In this document: positions 17,130 to 26,382 of the stretch, piece by piece
Layout of the letters: each line of letters starts with the position of its first letter
Position numbering within the stretch: the first letter of the stretch is position 1
NCBI RefSeq assembly: GCF_042675745.1
Contig: NZ_JBHTJM010000001.1
Coordinates: forward strand, 62,001 to 126,000
DNA length: 64,000 bases
Source: Pseudofulvibacter geojedonensis
GTDB lineage: Bacteria; Bacteroidota; Bacteroidia; Flavobacteriales; Flavobacteriaceae
Reading direction: 5' to 3'
The notes under the pieces: model-generated
Seen by the model: the letters and a program-made list of their open reading frames with translations, nothing else
What the model was told of the DNA's origin: nothing
Databases searched by the model: none
Program-made: the position numbers and the translations under genes

Positions 17130-18629
17130 ATGGTGAACAGATTTTCTATTTTTTTATGCTTTTTACTTGCTGGATATACAATATCTGCTCAAACAACAAT
17201 CGCTGCTAAAGTAATTGACACAGATTCTAAAGATCCAATTCCTTTCTTAACTGTAAAATATGCAGAAGGTAAAGGTGTTGTAACAAATGAAGAAGGTGAC
17301 TTTAGTATTACAATAAATGAGGACATTAAAGAGACGGATTCTATTCAATTATCATATATGGGATATGGTAAAAAAAGTTTTGCTATTAAGGGGTTCAATT
17401 TGTCTACAATAGAACTGAAAGAAGAGGCTTTAGAGTTAGCTACTGTTTTTGTTACAGACAAGAAACTACCACCAGAAGAAATTATAGAACGTGTAAAAAA
17501 CAACTTGACTCGTAATTACAAAGGTGGTTATACTAAAAATAAGTTTTTTCTAAGAGAAAGTTACAGCCAGTATTACAAGCAATTTGATTTTGGTTTTAAA
17601 AAATCGTCTATAAAAGAGTTGAATAAAGAATTAATAGATAGCATAGCTAATAGCATACCTAAACGCATGGCTTACTATAATGAAACTCTAGGTAATTTGT
17701 ACACTCAAAATTTTAACTCTCAACAAAAACTAAATATTATAAAAGGTTCTAAACTATTCAATAAAGATTTAAACTTATCTTTTGAAGCCTTAAATAAAAA
17801 GTTGATGGATATTATGAATAAGAATATCAAAAGAGATTCTTATTTAAAGATTCGATCTGGTATTATTGGTACTAAAGTTGAAGTAGACTCTATAGTTAAC
17901 GATGTTAAAGAAGCTGAGAAAAAGGCTAAAGAAAATCCACATGAACATTTTCATGATCAACGTACCAAAACATTAAGATATTTACTAGGAAACTTATTCT
18001 ACGAAGAAGATTCTGAAATGAACATGCTACACAAGTCACATAAATATGAATTTGAATTGTTAGATTATGCTGAAGTTAATGATGATTTAGCTTATGTGAT
18101 TAGTTATAGATCTAAAAATGGTAATGGTTTTAACGGAAAAATGTATGTAAATACAGATGATTTTGCAGTTCTTAGAATTGATTATGCTAGCAGTAAAAAT
18201 ATTTATGATAAAAAGTTTAATATGTTTGGTATTAATGCAAATCATATCAATTTTGAAGGGTCTATGCATTTTAGTAAGCATGATGAAAATAAGTATTACA
18301 CACTACAATATTTACAGCATAGGAACCTTGATTCTTTTAAATTAGACAGACCACTAGCGGTTATAGAAAAAAATAAACATGTAAAAGGAAAGCGAAAACA
18401 AAACGAATTGAAACTTCAGATGCTTTTCAATTTGATAAATAGAAGCACTTATGATTTAGTAATTTTTAATTCTGAAGAGGTTAATAATGATGTTGTCAAT
18501 AATATTACAGAAAATAAAAAGGTAGAAGTTAAACACTTTTCTAAATACAATCCTGATTTTTGGAAAGGTTATAATATTATAGAACCTAATAAAGCTATCC
18601 GTTCTTTTACAGCAGAAGAGCAATTATAA
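17130..18629 (+). CDS. Secreted protein with N-terminal carboxypeptidase-regulatory-like domain
   Basis: The 499-residue product has a signal peptide (MVNRFSIFLCFLLAGYTISA/Q) and a CarboxypepD_reg-like beta-sandwich at about residues 22-105 (AKVIDTDSKDPIPFLTVKY, GVVTNEEGDFSI, LSYMGYGKKSF), the same module found at the start of TonB-dependent receptors. What follows (about 110-490) is not a TonB barrel but an alpha/beta region of the kind seen in DUF5686-like or related Bacteroidetes outer-membrane proteins. No TonB plug, catalytic motif or sorting domain is visible. It probably acts in the periplasm or at the outer membrane. Confidence 0.75.
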   Translation: MVNRFSIFLCFLLAGYTISAQTTIAAKVIDTDSKDPIPFLTVKYAEGKGVVTNEEGDFSITINEDIKETDSIQLSYMGYGKKSFAIKGFNLSTIELKEEALELATVFVTDKKLPPEEIIERVKNNLTRNYKGGYTKNKFFLRESYSQYYKQFDFGFKKSSIKELNKELIDSIANSIPKRMAYYNETLGNLYTQNFNSQQKLNIIKGSKLFNKDLNLSFEALNKKLMDIMNKNIKRDSYLKIRSGIIGTKVEVDSIVNDVKEAEKKAKENPHEHFHDQRTKTLRYLLGNLFYEEDSEMNMLHKSHKYEFELLDYAEVNDDLAYVISYRSKNGNGFNGKMYVNTDDFAVLRIDYASSKNIYDKKFNMFGINANHINFEGSMHFSKHDENKYYTLQYLQHRNLDSFKLDRPLAVIEKNKHVKGKRKQNELKLQMLFNLINRSTYDLVIFNSEEVNNDVVNNITENKKVEVKHFSKYNPDFWKGYNIIEPNKAIRSFTAEEQL

Positions 18630-18641
18630 AAGAAAATATAT

Positions 18642-19181
18642 TTATGAGTACTCTGGAACCCTTCCTACTACTCCCTCAAAAAAAGAATACATAAATTCAA
18701 AATCGGCTTCTACATTATCTGTTGGGTAAAAAGGAGCCGATATTTTATGCTGTTTTTTACCAAAATCAAAAGCAACCATAACTATTGGCACTTGAGCTTC
18801 TTTAGCAATATAATAAAAACCCGTTTTCCATTTTTCTACTTTCTTTCTAGTACCTTCTGGAGCTATATTCAAAATAAACTTATCATTATCTTTAAATAAT
18901 TGAGCATAAGCTTCAACTTTATTCTGCCCCTTGGTTCTATCAATAGCATAACCACCTACTTTTCGTAAATACCAGCCTAAAGGACCTTTAAACAACTCTT
19001 TTTTTGCTACAAAATTTATTTTTGTATCTAATATATTTCTCAACATAATACCCATTGGAAAATCATGCCAATGAGTATGAGGTACAGCAATAACAATGTA
19101 CTTATTTAAGTCACGAGGAAAATCACCTATAATTTCCCATTTCAACAGTTTAAAATATATAAACTTATAAATAGCTTTCAT
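18642..19181 (-). CDS. 1-acyl-sn-glycerol-3-phosphate acyltransferase family protein
   Basis: The 179-residue protein has the PlsC acyltransferase motifs: catalytic HX4D in VPHTHWHDFPMG, the glycerophosphate-binding region VAKKELFKGPLGWYLRKVGG and the EGTR motif in IAPEGTRKKVEKWKTGFYYIA. Family members transfer an acyl chain onto lysophosphatidate or related acceptors at the cytoplasmic membrane. At 179 residues it is a short member, lacking an N-terminal membrane helix. It is convergent with the preceding gene, with 12 bases between stops. The acceptor is not certain. Confidence 0.88.
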   Translation of the reverse strand: MKAIYKFIYFKLLKWEIIGDFPRDLNKYIVIAVPHTHWHDFPMGIMLRNILDTKINFVAKKELFKGPLGWYLRKVGGYAIDRTKGQNKVEAYAQLFKDNDKFILNIAPEGTRKKVEKWKTGFYYIAKEAQVPIVMVAFDFGKKQHKISAPFYPTDNVEADFEFMYSFFEGVVGRVPEYS

Positions 19182-19288
19182 TTATATAGTAAAATTTACT
19201 TTACTTAAAGATACATAAAAAGCAATGAAATCTTTAATTTGCTTTTTACATAAAAAGCAAACCTAAACAAATTATTATTAAAAAAATG

Positions 19289-19296
19289 TATATTTG
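19289..19296 (+). promoter_or_regulatory. Candidate -7 box of the spermidine-synthase-like gene
   Basis: TATATTTG matches TAnnTTTG and lies 27 bases upstream of the ATG at 19324. Its position argues against a start at the TTG at 19294. Confidence 0.5.
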
Positions 19297-19323
19297 GTTA
19301 CAGATACCCCAATATCTTGCAAA

Positions 19324-19989
19324 ATGACCCGACTTAAAAAGCTTATTAGTTACCTATATCCTATAAGGGTAAAACAAATTCCTTCGTCTAGAAGTGGCCA
19401 ATTAGAAATTACTATGGTTAATGGTAAATTACTAATTGATGCCGAACATGTTAATTATAGCTATGGAAACCTTCAGAAAGCTCTAAAAAAAGGTCTAACA
19501 GCTATAGGAGAAACTAAATTAAATTCTTTTAAAAATATTTTAGTTTTAGGGGTTGCAGGTGGTAGTGTTATAGAAACTATTAGAAGAGACTTTAAACTTC
19601 ATATTCCAATTACTGGTGTTGAGATTGATGCAGATGTAATTGGTTTAGCAAACGAATATTTTAATTTAGATAAAGCTCAAAATTTAGATCTTAAAATAGA
19701 CGATGCTTTTGATTATATAAGCAATACAAAAGATACATTTGATCTTATTATAGTTGATATATTTAATGATGAACAAATGCCTGATAATTTATTTAACAAA
19801 GTATTTTGGGTAGACATATATAAAACACTTAATAGCAACGGAGTATGTCTATTCAACTCAATAGTTAGTTCAAACAGAGAGATAGAAAGAAATCAACAAC
19901 TCCATAAACTTAACAAAGGTATTTTTAAGAGTATACAACGTATAAAAACTCAGAAAATAAATGAATTGTTTATTCTTGAAAGAGACTGA
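19324..19989 (+). CDS. Spermidine-synthase-like methyltransferase-fold protein
   Basis: From the ATG at 19324 the product is 221 residues (MTRLKKLISYLYPIRVKQ). It has the spermidine synthase/fused-MTase core: ILVLGVAGGSVIETIRRDF (SAM or dcSAM-binding loop), ITGVEIDADVIGLANEYF and KIDDAFDYISNTKDTFDLIIVDIFND. The acidic IVDIFNDEQMP segment corresponds to the catalytic Asp region of spermidine synthases, but the N-terminal tetramerisation beta-barrel is reduced. It may therefore be a polyamine aminopropyltransferase or an uncharacterised methyltransferase of that superfamily. It is convergent with the RDD gene, with only 3 bases between stops. Confidence 0.75.
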   Translation: MTRLKKLISYLYPIRVKQIPSSRSGQLEITMVNGKLLIDAEHVNYSYGNLQKALKKGLTAIGETKLNSFKNILVLGVAGGSVIETIRRDFKLHIPITGVEIDADVIGLANEYFNLDKAQNLDLKIDDAFDYISNTKDTFDLIIVDIFNDEQMPDNLFNKVFWVDIYKTLNSNGVCLFNSIVSSNREIERNQQLHKLNKGIFKSIQRIKTQKINELFILERD

Positions 19990-19992
19990 AAC

Positions 19993-20367
19993 CTATTTAT
20001 CTTTTTCCACTTTAGTTTTAGATAAAAAATCATGAATTCCGTTTTTAAATATCAAAAACGAAAAATGATCAAAAGGTATTAACCTAAAAAAAGTACGAGA
20101 AAATATATCTGAATTATCTGGTTTACCTCCATTCATTTTTACAACTTTCGTTTTAGTAATAAATTTCCCTAATGTTTTTTGATATTTTAACTCAAAAAAA
20201 GAATAATAGAATATAAATAATAAGAAAGCTATTGAATAAAAAACTAAAGAAGAAATAACATAATCATGTATATTAATTAATTTTGAAACTAAATAATTAA
20301 TTACCAGCAAGACAACTAGCCAAGCAAAAAGATTAATAATAAAATTTATAAACCTGATTATCTTCAT
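19993..20367 (-). CDS. RDD-family membrane protein
   Basis: The 124-residue protein has three hydrophobic segments (about residues 8-28, 35-60 and 95-110) and the RDD-like signature KTLGKFITKTKVVKMNGGKPDNSDIFSR with FFRLIPFD. RDD proteins are small inner-membrane proteins, some linked to Na+/H+ exchange, most uncharacterised. Its ATG directly follows the kdsB stop codon, so the two are surely co-transcribed. Confidence 0.82.
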   Translation of the reverse strand: MKIIRFINFIINLFAWLVVLLVINYLVSKLINIHDYVISSLVFYSIAFLLFIFYYSFFELKYQKTLGKFITKTKVVKMNGGKPDNSDIFSRTFFRLIPFDHFSFLIFKNGIHDFLSKTKVEKDK

Positions 20368-21090
20368 TTAAAACTTTTTATTCGCTGCTACTAAATCCTC
20401 AGGGGTATCTATACCAATAGAAATATGAGGAGTTTCTACCATTTTAATATTTTTATTAAATTCTAAATAACGTAGTTGTTCTAATTTTTCGGTAGCTTCT
20501 AAGTACTTCATAGGTAACTTAGTAAAATCTAACAATGCTTGTTTTCTAAAAGCGTAAATACCTTGGTGTTTGTAATACTTTGCTGTAGATTTTTCTCTAG
20601 CATAAGGAATTGGCGAACGAGAAAAATACAAAGCTCTATTGTTATTATCTATTACCACTTTTACTGCATTTGAGTTATTTATTTCATCTAAATCAGTAAT
20701 CGAGTGCATTATAGAAGCTAAATCTATTTCTTTATCTTCATCTCCTTTAAAAACTTTTAACAGATCACTTAATGCATCTTTATGCACAAAAGGTTCATCT
20801 CCTTGTACATTAACCACAATATCACATTCAATATTAGTTACTGCTTCTGCAATACGATCGCTTCCACACTCATGCTCTGCTATACTCATAATTGCATTTC
20901 CGCCATTATTTACAACTTCTTCATAAATCAAATTAGAATCAGTTACTACATATACATCAGAAAACAATTGAGTACTAACAGCGTTTTCATAAGTACGCAT
21001 TATAACTGATTTCCCTCCTAGGTCTTTCATTAGTTTACCAGGGAATCTTGAGGCTTCATAACGAGCCGGTATCATTGCTACTGTTTTCAT
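20368..21090 (-). CDS. kdsB: 3-deoxy-manno-octulosonate cytidylyltransferase (CMP-KDO synthetase)
   Basis: From the ATG at 21090 the protein is 240 residues, starting MKTVAMIPARYEASRFPGKL, the nucleotide-binding motif of KdsB. Other family segments are VVNVQGDEPFV, RALYFSRSPIPYAR, HQGIYAFRK, PMKYLEATEKLEQLRYLE and ISIGIDTPEDL. It activates KDO with CTP for lipopolysaccharide core synthesis in the cytosol, consistent with an organism making LPS. A GTG two codons upstream is less likely as start. The candidate promoter is 42 bases upstream. An RDD-family membrane protein follows with no gap. Confidence 0.96.
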   Translation of the reverse strand: MKTVAMIPARYEASRFPGKLMKDLGGKSVIMRTYENAVSTQLFSDVYVVTDSNLIYEEVVNNGGNAIMSIAEHECGSDRIAEAVTNIECDIVVNVQGDEPFVHKDALSDLLKVFKGDEDKEIDLASIMHSITDLDEINNSNAVKVVIDNNNRALYFSRSPIPYAREKSTAKYYKHQGIYAFRKQALLDFTKLPMKYLEATEKLEQLRYLEFNKNIKMVETPHISIGIDTPEDLVAANKKF

Positions 21091-21131
21091 ATTCACACCT
21101 TATATGTGGCTTGCTTTTATTTATTGGGAAA

Positions 21132-21139
21132 CAAAAGTA
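21132..21139 (-). promoter_or_regulatory. Candidate -7 box of kdsB
   Basis: The minus strand reads TACTTTTG (TAnnTTTG), 41 bases before the kdsB ATG, between kdsB and the end of the preceding small membrane protein gene. Confidence 0.5.
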
Positions 21140-21144
21140 GTTAA

Positions 21145-21426
21145 TTATATTCGTACATACAGAAAGTAATTCAACCACATTGACAACCCAGAAATAATAG
21201 ATAAAATGATTGTTGTATATATATAACCTTTGCTAAAAACTTCTTTTATTTTCCATATAAGAACTCCTAAAAAGCCTAAAAAACCTAGTGTTGACACTCC
21301 TATAACTGTTAACTGTAGCTCAGAAGAAAAACTTTCCAGAGCTTCATAGTAATTTACAAAATAGGTTACAAAAATGGTTAAAGCACATATACCACAACAA
21401 AGAGCTAATAATTTATTAAAATTCAT
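21145..21426 (-). CDS. Small membrane protein of unknown function
   Basis: The 93-residue product has three predicted membrane segments (about residues 5-27, 40-62 and 68-90) and little else: MNFNKLLALCCGICALTIFV, then VIGVSTLGFLGFLGVLIWKI, then IYTTIILSIISGLSMWL. It begins 5 bases after the stop of the DUF1801/YdeI-type gene, so it is probably the last gene of that operon. I do not recognise the family. Confidence 0.65.
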   Translation of the reverse strand: MNFNKLLALCCGICALTIFVTYFVNYYEALESFSSELQLTVIGVSTLGFLGFLGVLIWKIKEVFSKGYIYTTIILSIISGLSMWLNYFLYVRI

Positions 21427-21431
21427 TATCG

Positions 21432-22031
21432 TTAACAGTTTTTATATTTATCATGTAAACCCTTCCCTTCTAAAATCATAGGTTTAACTTTTTCTAATCT
21501 ATTTATTTGAGTAGCTTCTCTTTTAGCCGAACTAATATGATCTACATACTCTCTTTGCTTACCAGGTGTTAATTTTTCAAAAGCAGTCTTTAATTCTCTA
21601 CTAGCTAATAAAGCGTCTTTAAGTAGACCTTCTAAAACAACTTCTTTTTTATTGCGAACAGGTTTTATTTCCTTTCCTAACTTTTGATTTTCTATTGCTT
21701 CAAGCACATATGCCTTAACCAAGTTTTTATCTACGGATTCGTTTTCACTAAATCTCCACTGGCGTAAAGCTTTGGTTTTTCCTTCTTGAGCATTTACTAG
21801 TTTATTTTGTTCATCTTTTAAAAAAACACCATTAAAAAACCATATACCTGCATGATGTTTAAAAGCTCCTAACCCAACTACATTTTTACCGTTAATAGTA
21901 TACACTGGTGCACTCCATTTTAAGGTTTCTTCTAGCTCTGTACTCAACAAAATAGATCTCAACTCATTTAACAAATCAGACCAATTTTCATGATTCTCTA
22001 TATACTCTTCTATACTTGTTACTTTTTTCAT
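21432..22031 (-). CDS. YdeI/OmpD-associated family protein with DUF1801-type domain
   Basis: The 199-residue protein pairs an N-terminal DUF1801 domain (SIEEYIENHENWSDLLNELR, LEETLKWSAPVYTINGKNVVGLG, HHAGIWFFNG) with a C-terminal YdeI/OmdA-type region (LLASRELKTAFEKLTPGKQREYVDHI, SAKREATQINRLEKVKPMI). Such proteins are cytosolic and poorly characterised; some homologues are named bacteriocin-protection proteins, which is only a label here. It lies 2 bases after the stop of the DUF4126 gene. Confidence 0.85.
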   Translation of the reverse strand: MKKVTSIEEYIENHENWSDLLNELRSILLSTELEETLKWSAPVYTINGKNVVGLGAFKHHAGIWFFNGVFLKDEQNKLVNAQEGKTKALRQWRFSENESVDKNLVKAYVLEAIENQKLGKEIKPVRNKKEVVLEGLLKDALLASRELKTAFEKLTPGKQREYVDHISSAKREATQINRLEKVKPMILEGKGLHDKYKNC

Positions 22032-22033
22032 AG

Positions 22034-22612
22034 TTAACTTTTCTTAAAAAAAGTTTTAACCTTCTTAAAGAAGAAAAAACTTCCAACTAACATTAAAACA
22101 GCTACAATAGCAGCTATCACGGGAATAAAAATTGATAACGCAGACATAGCAGTTGCCCCTCCTGTTTCAACAGTTGCAACTACAGGGTTAGCTATTCCAC
22201 CCGTTGTTGCTGTAGATGTGGCTCTTGTTGTTGCAGCTGTTCCTTTTATAGCTGCTGCAGTTCCCCCTCCTGCTATAATTGCTAAAGCCCAAGTTACCAA
22301 CGGATCTAAGTTTGCTGCTGTACTAACCATAACTGCAGTTCCGGCTACAGCTGCTAATGGAACAGCTATAGTATCTAACAAGTTATCAAACCAAGGAATA
22401 TAATACGCAAATATTTCAAGCACAGTAGCAATTCCTAAAGTTACTAAGGCTGTCATGCTACCAATCCATTGCCAACTTTCATTTAACGGAATAACATCTA
22501 AATAGGCTGCTAAACTTAAAGCAAATAAAGGGACGAATACTCTAAACCCCACCGAAGCCGCTAAACCAACTCCTAAAAATATACTAATAATGGTTTCTGA
22601 TAACTCTAACAT
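22034..22612 (-). CDS. DUF4126-family membrane protein
   Basis: The 192-residue protein is Ala/Gly/Thr-rich with four to five hydrophobic stretches. Its N-terminus, LSETIISIFLGVGLAASVGFRVFVPLFALS, and the motif YYIPWFDNLLDTIAVPLAAVAG are those of DUF4126 proteins. It is an inner-membrane protein of unknown role. A short Lys-rich tail (KKVKTFFKKS) ends it. It sits between the RecD-like helicase and the YdeI-type gene with 15- and 2-base gaps, suggesting one transcript. Confidence 0.85.
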   Translation of the reverse strand: MLELSETIISIFLGVGLAASVGFRVFVPLFALSLAAYLDVIPLNESWQWIGSMTALVTLGIATVLEIFAYYIPWFDNLLDTIAVPLAAVAGTAVMVSTAANLDPLVTWALAIIAGGGTAAAIKGTAATTRATSTATTGGIANPVVATVETGGATAMSALSIFIPVIAAIVAVLMLVGSFFFFKKVKTFFKKS

Positions 22613-22627
22613 ATCTATATTATATTA

Positions 22628-24055
22628 TTAATCTTCAACAAAAAAATCGCCTTTAAAGCCAATTAAATACAACTTTTCTTCTGCTCTTGTTATAGCTGTA
22701 TACAACCATCTTAAATAATCTTTACTTACTCCATTAGGTAAATATGGTTGTTCTACAAAGACTGTTTTCCACTGCCCTCCTTGAGACTTATGACATGTAA
22801 TAGCATATGAAAACTTAACTTGTAAAGCATTAAAATACTTGTTTTTCTTTACTTTTTGAAACTTTTTATATTTAGAAGTTTCGTTTTCATAATCTTTCAT
22901 TACCTCTTGATACAATTTATTACCATCTTCATAAGATAAAGCTGGTGTTTCTGCATCAATAGTATTTAATAATAAAACGGTTTCAAAATCGGCCATATTT
23001 GGGTAATCTACCATTCTTACTTTTACTTCTGCAAAACGAAAACCGTACAACTCTTTAAAAGAAAATATCTCTAGAACCTCTATTATATCACCATTAGCAA
23101 TAAAACCAGCTTCACTAGATTCCTTTAGCCAAAAATAATTATTCTTAACAACCATTAGATAATCTCCAGTACTTAATTCATTTTCCTGAAATAAAATTCT
23201 TGAACGGATTTGTTGATTGTAAATATTAGCCCTTTTATTAGATCTAACTATAATAGCAGTGTCTTCTCTACTATGATTATTGTAAGCATCCGTAATTGCT
23301 TCCTGAATGTCATACCCATCTGTTAAACGAACGATATCTGTAAAAGATTGTAAATGAAATTTAAAATTGTCAAAAAAATGAGATGACAATTGTTCTCTTA
23401 TAAAAGTAGCATTGGTTAGAATACCTGATCCTTCAGATTGTCGTACTACTTCATCTAGTTCTAAAAAATCAACAGTCTTATTATAATTTAAGGCTAGTTT
23501 GTTTTCATCTAATGCAGGACTAATATCTAACTTTACTGGTGGCAGCTGTGCAGTATCTCCAATAAAAACTAATTTACAATTATGTCCAGCATAAACATAC
23601 ATTAATAAGTCATCCAGTAAAGAACCGTTTTCAAAAAGTTTAGAATCTGAATTTACATCAGATATCATAGAAGCCTCATCTACAATAAAAATAGTGTTTT
23701 TGTGTTTATTAGGTTGCAAAACAAAACTTAATCCACCTCCTTTTTGTTTTTTAGGAAAATATATTTTTTTATGTATGGTTAGTGCTTCTCGTTTAGAGTA
23801 TTTTGCAATTACTTTAGCCGCTCTACCTGTAGGTGCTAATAAAACAGCAGATTTATGCGCTTTCCACATATTGGTAACTAAAGTACTTATTAATGTGGTT
23901 TTTCCAGTACCTGCATAGCCTTTTAATAAAAATAAACTTTCTTTATCTCCATCTAATATAAAATTAGACAACTTCTGTAAAACTGCCTCTTGTTTTAGTG
24001 TTAACTCAAATGGAAATTGTTCTTTTAGTAAGGTATAAAACTCAGTAACATTCAT
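22628..24055 (-). CDS. RecD/Dda-like ATP-dependent DNA helicase (UvrD-type C-terminus)
   Basis: The 475-residue protein is an SF1B helicase. Walker A is LLKGYAGTGKTTLISTLV (about residues 43-60), motif II FIVDEASMISDV, motif III KLVFIGDTAQLPPV, and the C-terminal motifs V-VI are CHKSQGGQWKTVFVEQ and RWLYTAITRAEEKLYLIG. It lacks the long N-terminal domains of RecD and RecD2, so it is a stand-alone helicase of the RecD/Dda group, often annotated as an exodeoxyribonuclease V alpha-like ATPase in Flavobacteria. A role in DNA repair or replication restart is inferred. It is the first gene of the operon running to 21145. Confidence 0.88.
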   Translation of the reverse strand: MNVTEFYTLLKEQFPFELTLKQEAVLQKLSNFILDGDKESLFLLKGYAGTGKTTLISTLVTNMWKAHKSAVLLAPTGRAAKVIAKYSKREALTIHKKIYFPKKQKGGGLSFVLQPNKHKNTIFIVDEASMISDVNSDSKLFENGSLLDDLLMYVYAGHNCKLVFIGDTAQLPPVKLDISPALDENKLALNYNKTVDFLELDEVVRQSEGSGILTNATFIREQLSSHFFDNFKFHLQSFTDIVRLTDGYDIQEAITDAYNNHSREDTAIIVRSNKRANIYNQQIRSRILFQENELSTGDYLMVVKNNYFWLKESSEAGFIANGDIIEVLEIFSFKELYGFRFAEVKVRMVDYPNMADFETVLLLNTIDAETPALSYEDGNKLYQEVMKDYENETSKYKKFQKVKKNKYFNALQVKFSYAITCHKSQGGQWKTVFVEQPYLPNGVSKDYLRWLYTAITRAEEKLYLIGFKGDFFVED

Positions 24056-24169
24056 TAATTCAGACTCAGTAGATTTATGTTTTTCAAAGATAGGTAGGTT
24101 TTTTTCTTTTCCTTAAAATTATACCATATAAAATTTGAACTTATTCCTTTTCTGATTGAAAAAAAATTG

Positions 24170-24177
24170 TAGATTTG
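24170..24177 (+). promoter_or_regulatory. Candidate -7 box upstream of a two-TM protein gene
   Basis: TAGATTTG matches TAnnTTTG, 35 bases before the ATG at 24213. Confidence 0.45.
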
Positions 24178-24212
24178 CGTACATACATTTATAATCTATA
24201 ATTTAATACATA

Positions 24213-24941
24213 ATGATTACATTAGTTTTAATTCTTTTAACTTTAGTAGCTGCTGTTGTTTTAGTAAAGCTTATCGATAAATTTGTTCCTCAGAAAACAA
24301 AGTGGATTTTTACTATTTTATTTTGGCTAATAGCTGTTTTTGTTGGTTGGAAACTGTACGATTCAATTATGGCTCCAATAGAGTTCAAGAAAGAAAAAGA
24401 GATTCGCTACGCAAAAGTAATCGAAAACTTAAAAGATATTAGAGATGCGCAAATTGCTCATAAAGCAGTTACTGGTAAGTATTCTAAAGACTTTAATGCT
24501 TTAGTTAGGTTTATAGATACTGCAGAGTATACTTTAACTCAACGTAGAGATTCTAGTATAAATGATGAAGAATACTTTAAGACTTATGGTGTAGAAAACA
24601 CAAAAGACATCGTTATTATTGATACTATAGGTACAGCTTCTGTAAAAGATTCTATCTTTAAAAACTCTGATCGTTATAAAACAATGATGAACGTTCCTGG
24701 ATCTGATCAAATCTTTAAGTTAGACGCTGGAGAAATTGAAAAAGGTAAATCTATGTTACCAGTTTTCGAGGCTAAGATTTCTAAAAAGTATTTATTAGAA
24801 GATCAACCTAAAAACTTGGTTGCTGAAGAATTAGAATTACAAGCTGTAGATGGTGTTAATGGAGAATTCATTAGTGTAGGATCTATGGATGAAGTTAGTA
24901 CCAACGGTAACTGGCCAAGAAAATATGACGAAGAAAAGTAG
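24213..24941 (+). CDS. Hypothetical membrane-anchored protein of the DUF3822-rsmD operon
   Basis: The 242-residue protein starts with two hydrophobic helices (about residues 2-20 and 31-52) and continues as a soluble, charged domain of about 190 residues that should face one side of the membrane. KNLVAEELELQAVDGVNGEF and the terminal NGNWPRKYDEE are notable but match no catalytic motif. The next gene begins 17 bases before this one ends, and rsmD follows directly, a conserved-looking Bacteroidetes arrangement. I do not know its function. Confidence 0.75.
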   Translation: MITLVLILLTLVAAVVLVKLIDKFVPQKTKWIFTILFWLIAVFVGWKLYDSIMAPIEFKKEKEIRYAKVIENLKDIRDAQIAHKAVTGKYSKDFNALVRFIDTAEYTLTQRRDSSINDEEYFKTYGVENTKDIVIIDTIGTASVKDSIFKNSDRYKTMMNVPGSDQIFKLDAGEIEKGKSMLPVFEAKISKKYLLEDQPKNLVAEELELQAVDGVNGEFISVGSMDEVSTNGNWPRKYDEEK

Positions 24942-25749
24942 TCTTAATATACTATCAAACTTACAACTGTCCGTTCAAGCTAGCTTGGATGGACTTTCTT
25001 TTTGTATTCTAGATACTATAGAAAAAAATATAGTTGCTTTAGAAGAATTTTATTTTGATAAACAATTAACCCCTCTTGAGTTAGAACAAAAACTACAAGA
25101 GCTTTTCATTTCTAATGAATTCTTACAACAAGAGTTTAAACAAGTGAGTTTAATTCACAAAAACAACTTAGCTACTTTTGTTCCTAAAGATTTATTTAAA
25201 GAAGAAAATCTAATTGACTATCTAAAGTTTAACAATAAAATATTTGAATCTGACTTTATTGCTACTGACGAAATTGTACCTCATAGCATTATTTCTGTAT
25301 TCGTTCCTTTAGTAAATATTAATAATTTCTTTTTCGATCGTTTTGGTAGCTTAGACTACCACCACTCTAGCACTTTACTAGTAAAGAAACTGCTACATCA
25401 AGTGAATTCTTTTACAACCAAATTGTATTGTCATGTTAGTAAAAATTCTTTTGAATTAGTTTATGTAAAAGAAGGTAAACTTCAGTTTTACAACCATTTT
25501 TCATTTACTACTAAAGAAGATTTTATCTATTTTTTATTATTTACAATCGAACAGCTAGAAATAGACACCGAAACTATTGATTTTATTTTTTTAGGAAACA
25601 TTGGATTGGATGATGAAGTATACAGTTTAGTCTATCAATATATTAGAAATGTTTCATTTGGAAGTAGAGAAACCCAATTTGTTTATAGAGATCCAGAGCA
25701 AAAACCAAAATACGGACACGACCACTTTACTTTATTAAATACTTTTTAA
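24925..25749 (+). CDS. DUF3822 family protein
   Basis: The ATG at 24925 (MTKKSSLNILSNLQLSVQAS) gives 274 residues and overlaps the preceding gene by 17 bases; an ATG at 24889 is possible but would overlap by 53. LQLSVQASLDGLSFCILD and the layout of two related halves match DUF3822, a Bacteroidetes family with a predicted actin/HSP70-like ATPase fold. It stops one base before the rsmD ATG, so the pair is translationally coupled. The biological role is unknown; its constant link with rsmD suggests a part in rRNA modification or ribosome assembly, which is inference. Confidence 0.85.
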   Translation: MTKKSSLNILSNLQLSVQASLDGLSFCILDTIEKNIVALEEFYFDKQLTPLELEQKLQELFISNEFLQQEFKQVSLIHKNNLATFVPKDLFKEENLIDYLKFNNKIFESDFIATDEIVPHSIISVFVPLVNINNFFFDRFGSLDYHHSSTLLVKKLLHQVNSFTTKLYCHVSKNSFELVYVKEGKLQFYNHFSFTTKEDFIYFLLFTIEQLEIDTETIDFIFLGNIGLDDEVYSLVYQYIRNVSFGSRETQFVYRDPEQKPKYGHDHFTLLNTF

Positions 25750-26310
25750 ATGCGAATAATATCTGGAAAACATAAAGGGAGGCGTTTAGTTGCTCCTAAA
25801 AAGTTACCTGTAAGACCTACTACCGATTTTGCAAAAGAAGCATTATTTAATATTTTAAACAACGATTTTTGTTTTCCTGAAATATCATTATTAGATCTAT
25901 TTTCTGGAACAGGAAATATAAGTTATGAATTTGCTTCAAGAGGATGCTCTAAGATAACAGCAGTTGATGCAGATTATAGTTGTACATCTTTCATTAAAAA
26001 AACAGCTAGAGAATTGGATTTTGACATTACTTGTTTAAAAAGTGATGTATATAAGTTTTTAGAGAAATGGAAAACACCCTCAACAATTGTATTTGCAGAC
26101 CCACCGTATGATTTTTCAGATGCAGATTTTGCAAAAATTCCAGAATTAATATTTTCTAAAAATTTACTTTTAAGCGATGGTTATCTAATTATAGAACATT
26201 CTAAACACACAAATCTAGAAAAACTACCTTATTACAGTTTTTCAAAGAGCTATGGAGGTTGCACTTTTAGCTTTTTTGAACATACCGTAATTTCATCAGA
26301 AGAAGAATAG
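25750..26310 (+). CDS. rsmD: 16S rRNA (guanine966-N2)-methyltransferase
   Basis: The 186-residue protein has the RsmD start MRIISGKHKGRRLVAP and PVRPTTDFAKEALFNIL, the SAM-binding motif LDLFSGTGNISYEFASRG and the catalytic N2-methyltransferase motif DPPYDF in VFADPPYDFSDADF. It methylates G966 of 16S rRNA in the assembling small subunit. Length is normal for the family. It is the last gene of a three-gene operon. Confidence 0.95.
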   Translation: MRIISGKHKGRRLVAPKKLPVRPTTDFAKEALFNILNNDFCFPEISLLDLFSGTGNISYEFASRGCSKITAVDADYSCTSFIKKTARELDFDITCLKSDVYKFLEKWKTPSTIVFADPPYDFSDADFAKIPELIFSKNLLLSDGYLIIEHSKHTNLEKLPYYSFSKSYGGCTFSFFEHTVISSEEE

Positions 26311-26382
26311 ATAAAACACTGTAAACAAAATACTTATCGTTTTTTTTTGTAACTTTAAGAAGCTAATCAATTTTTAATTATT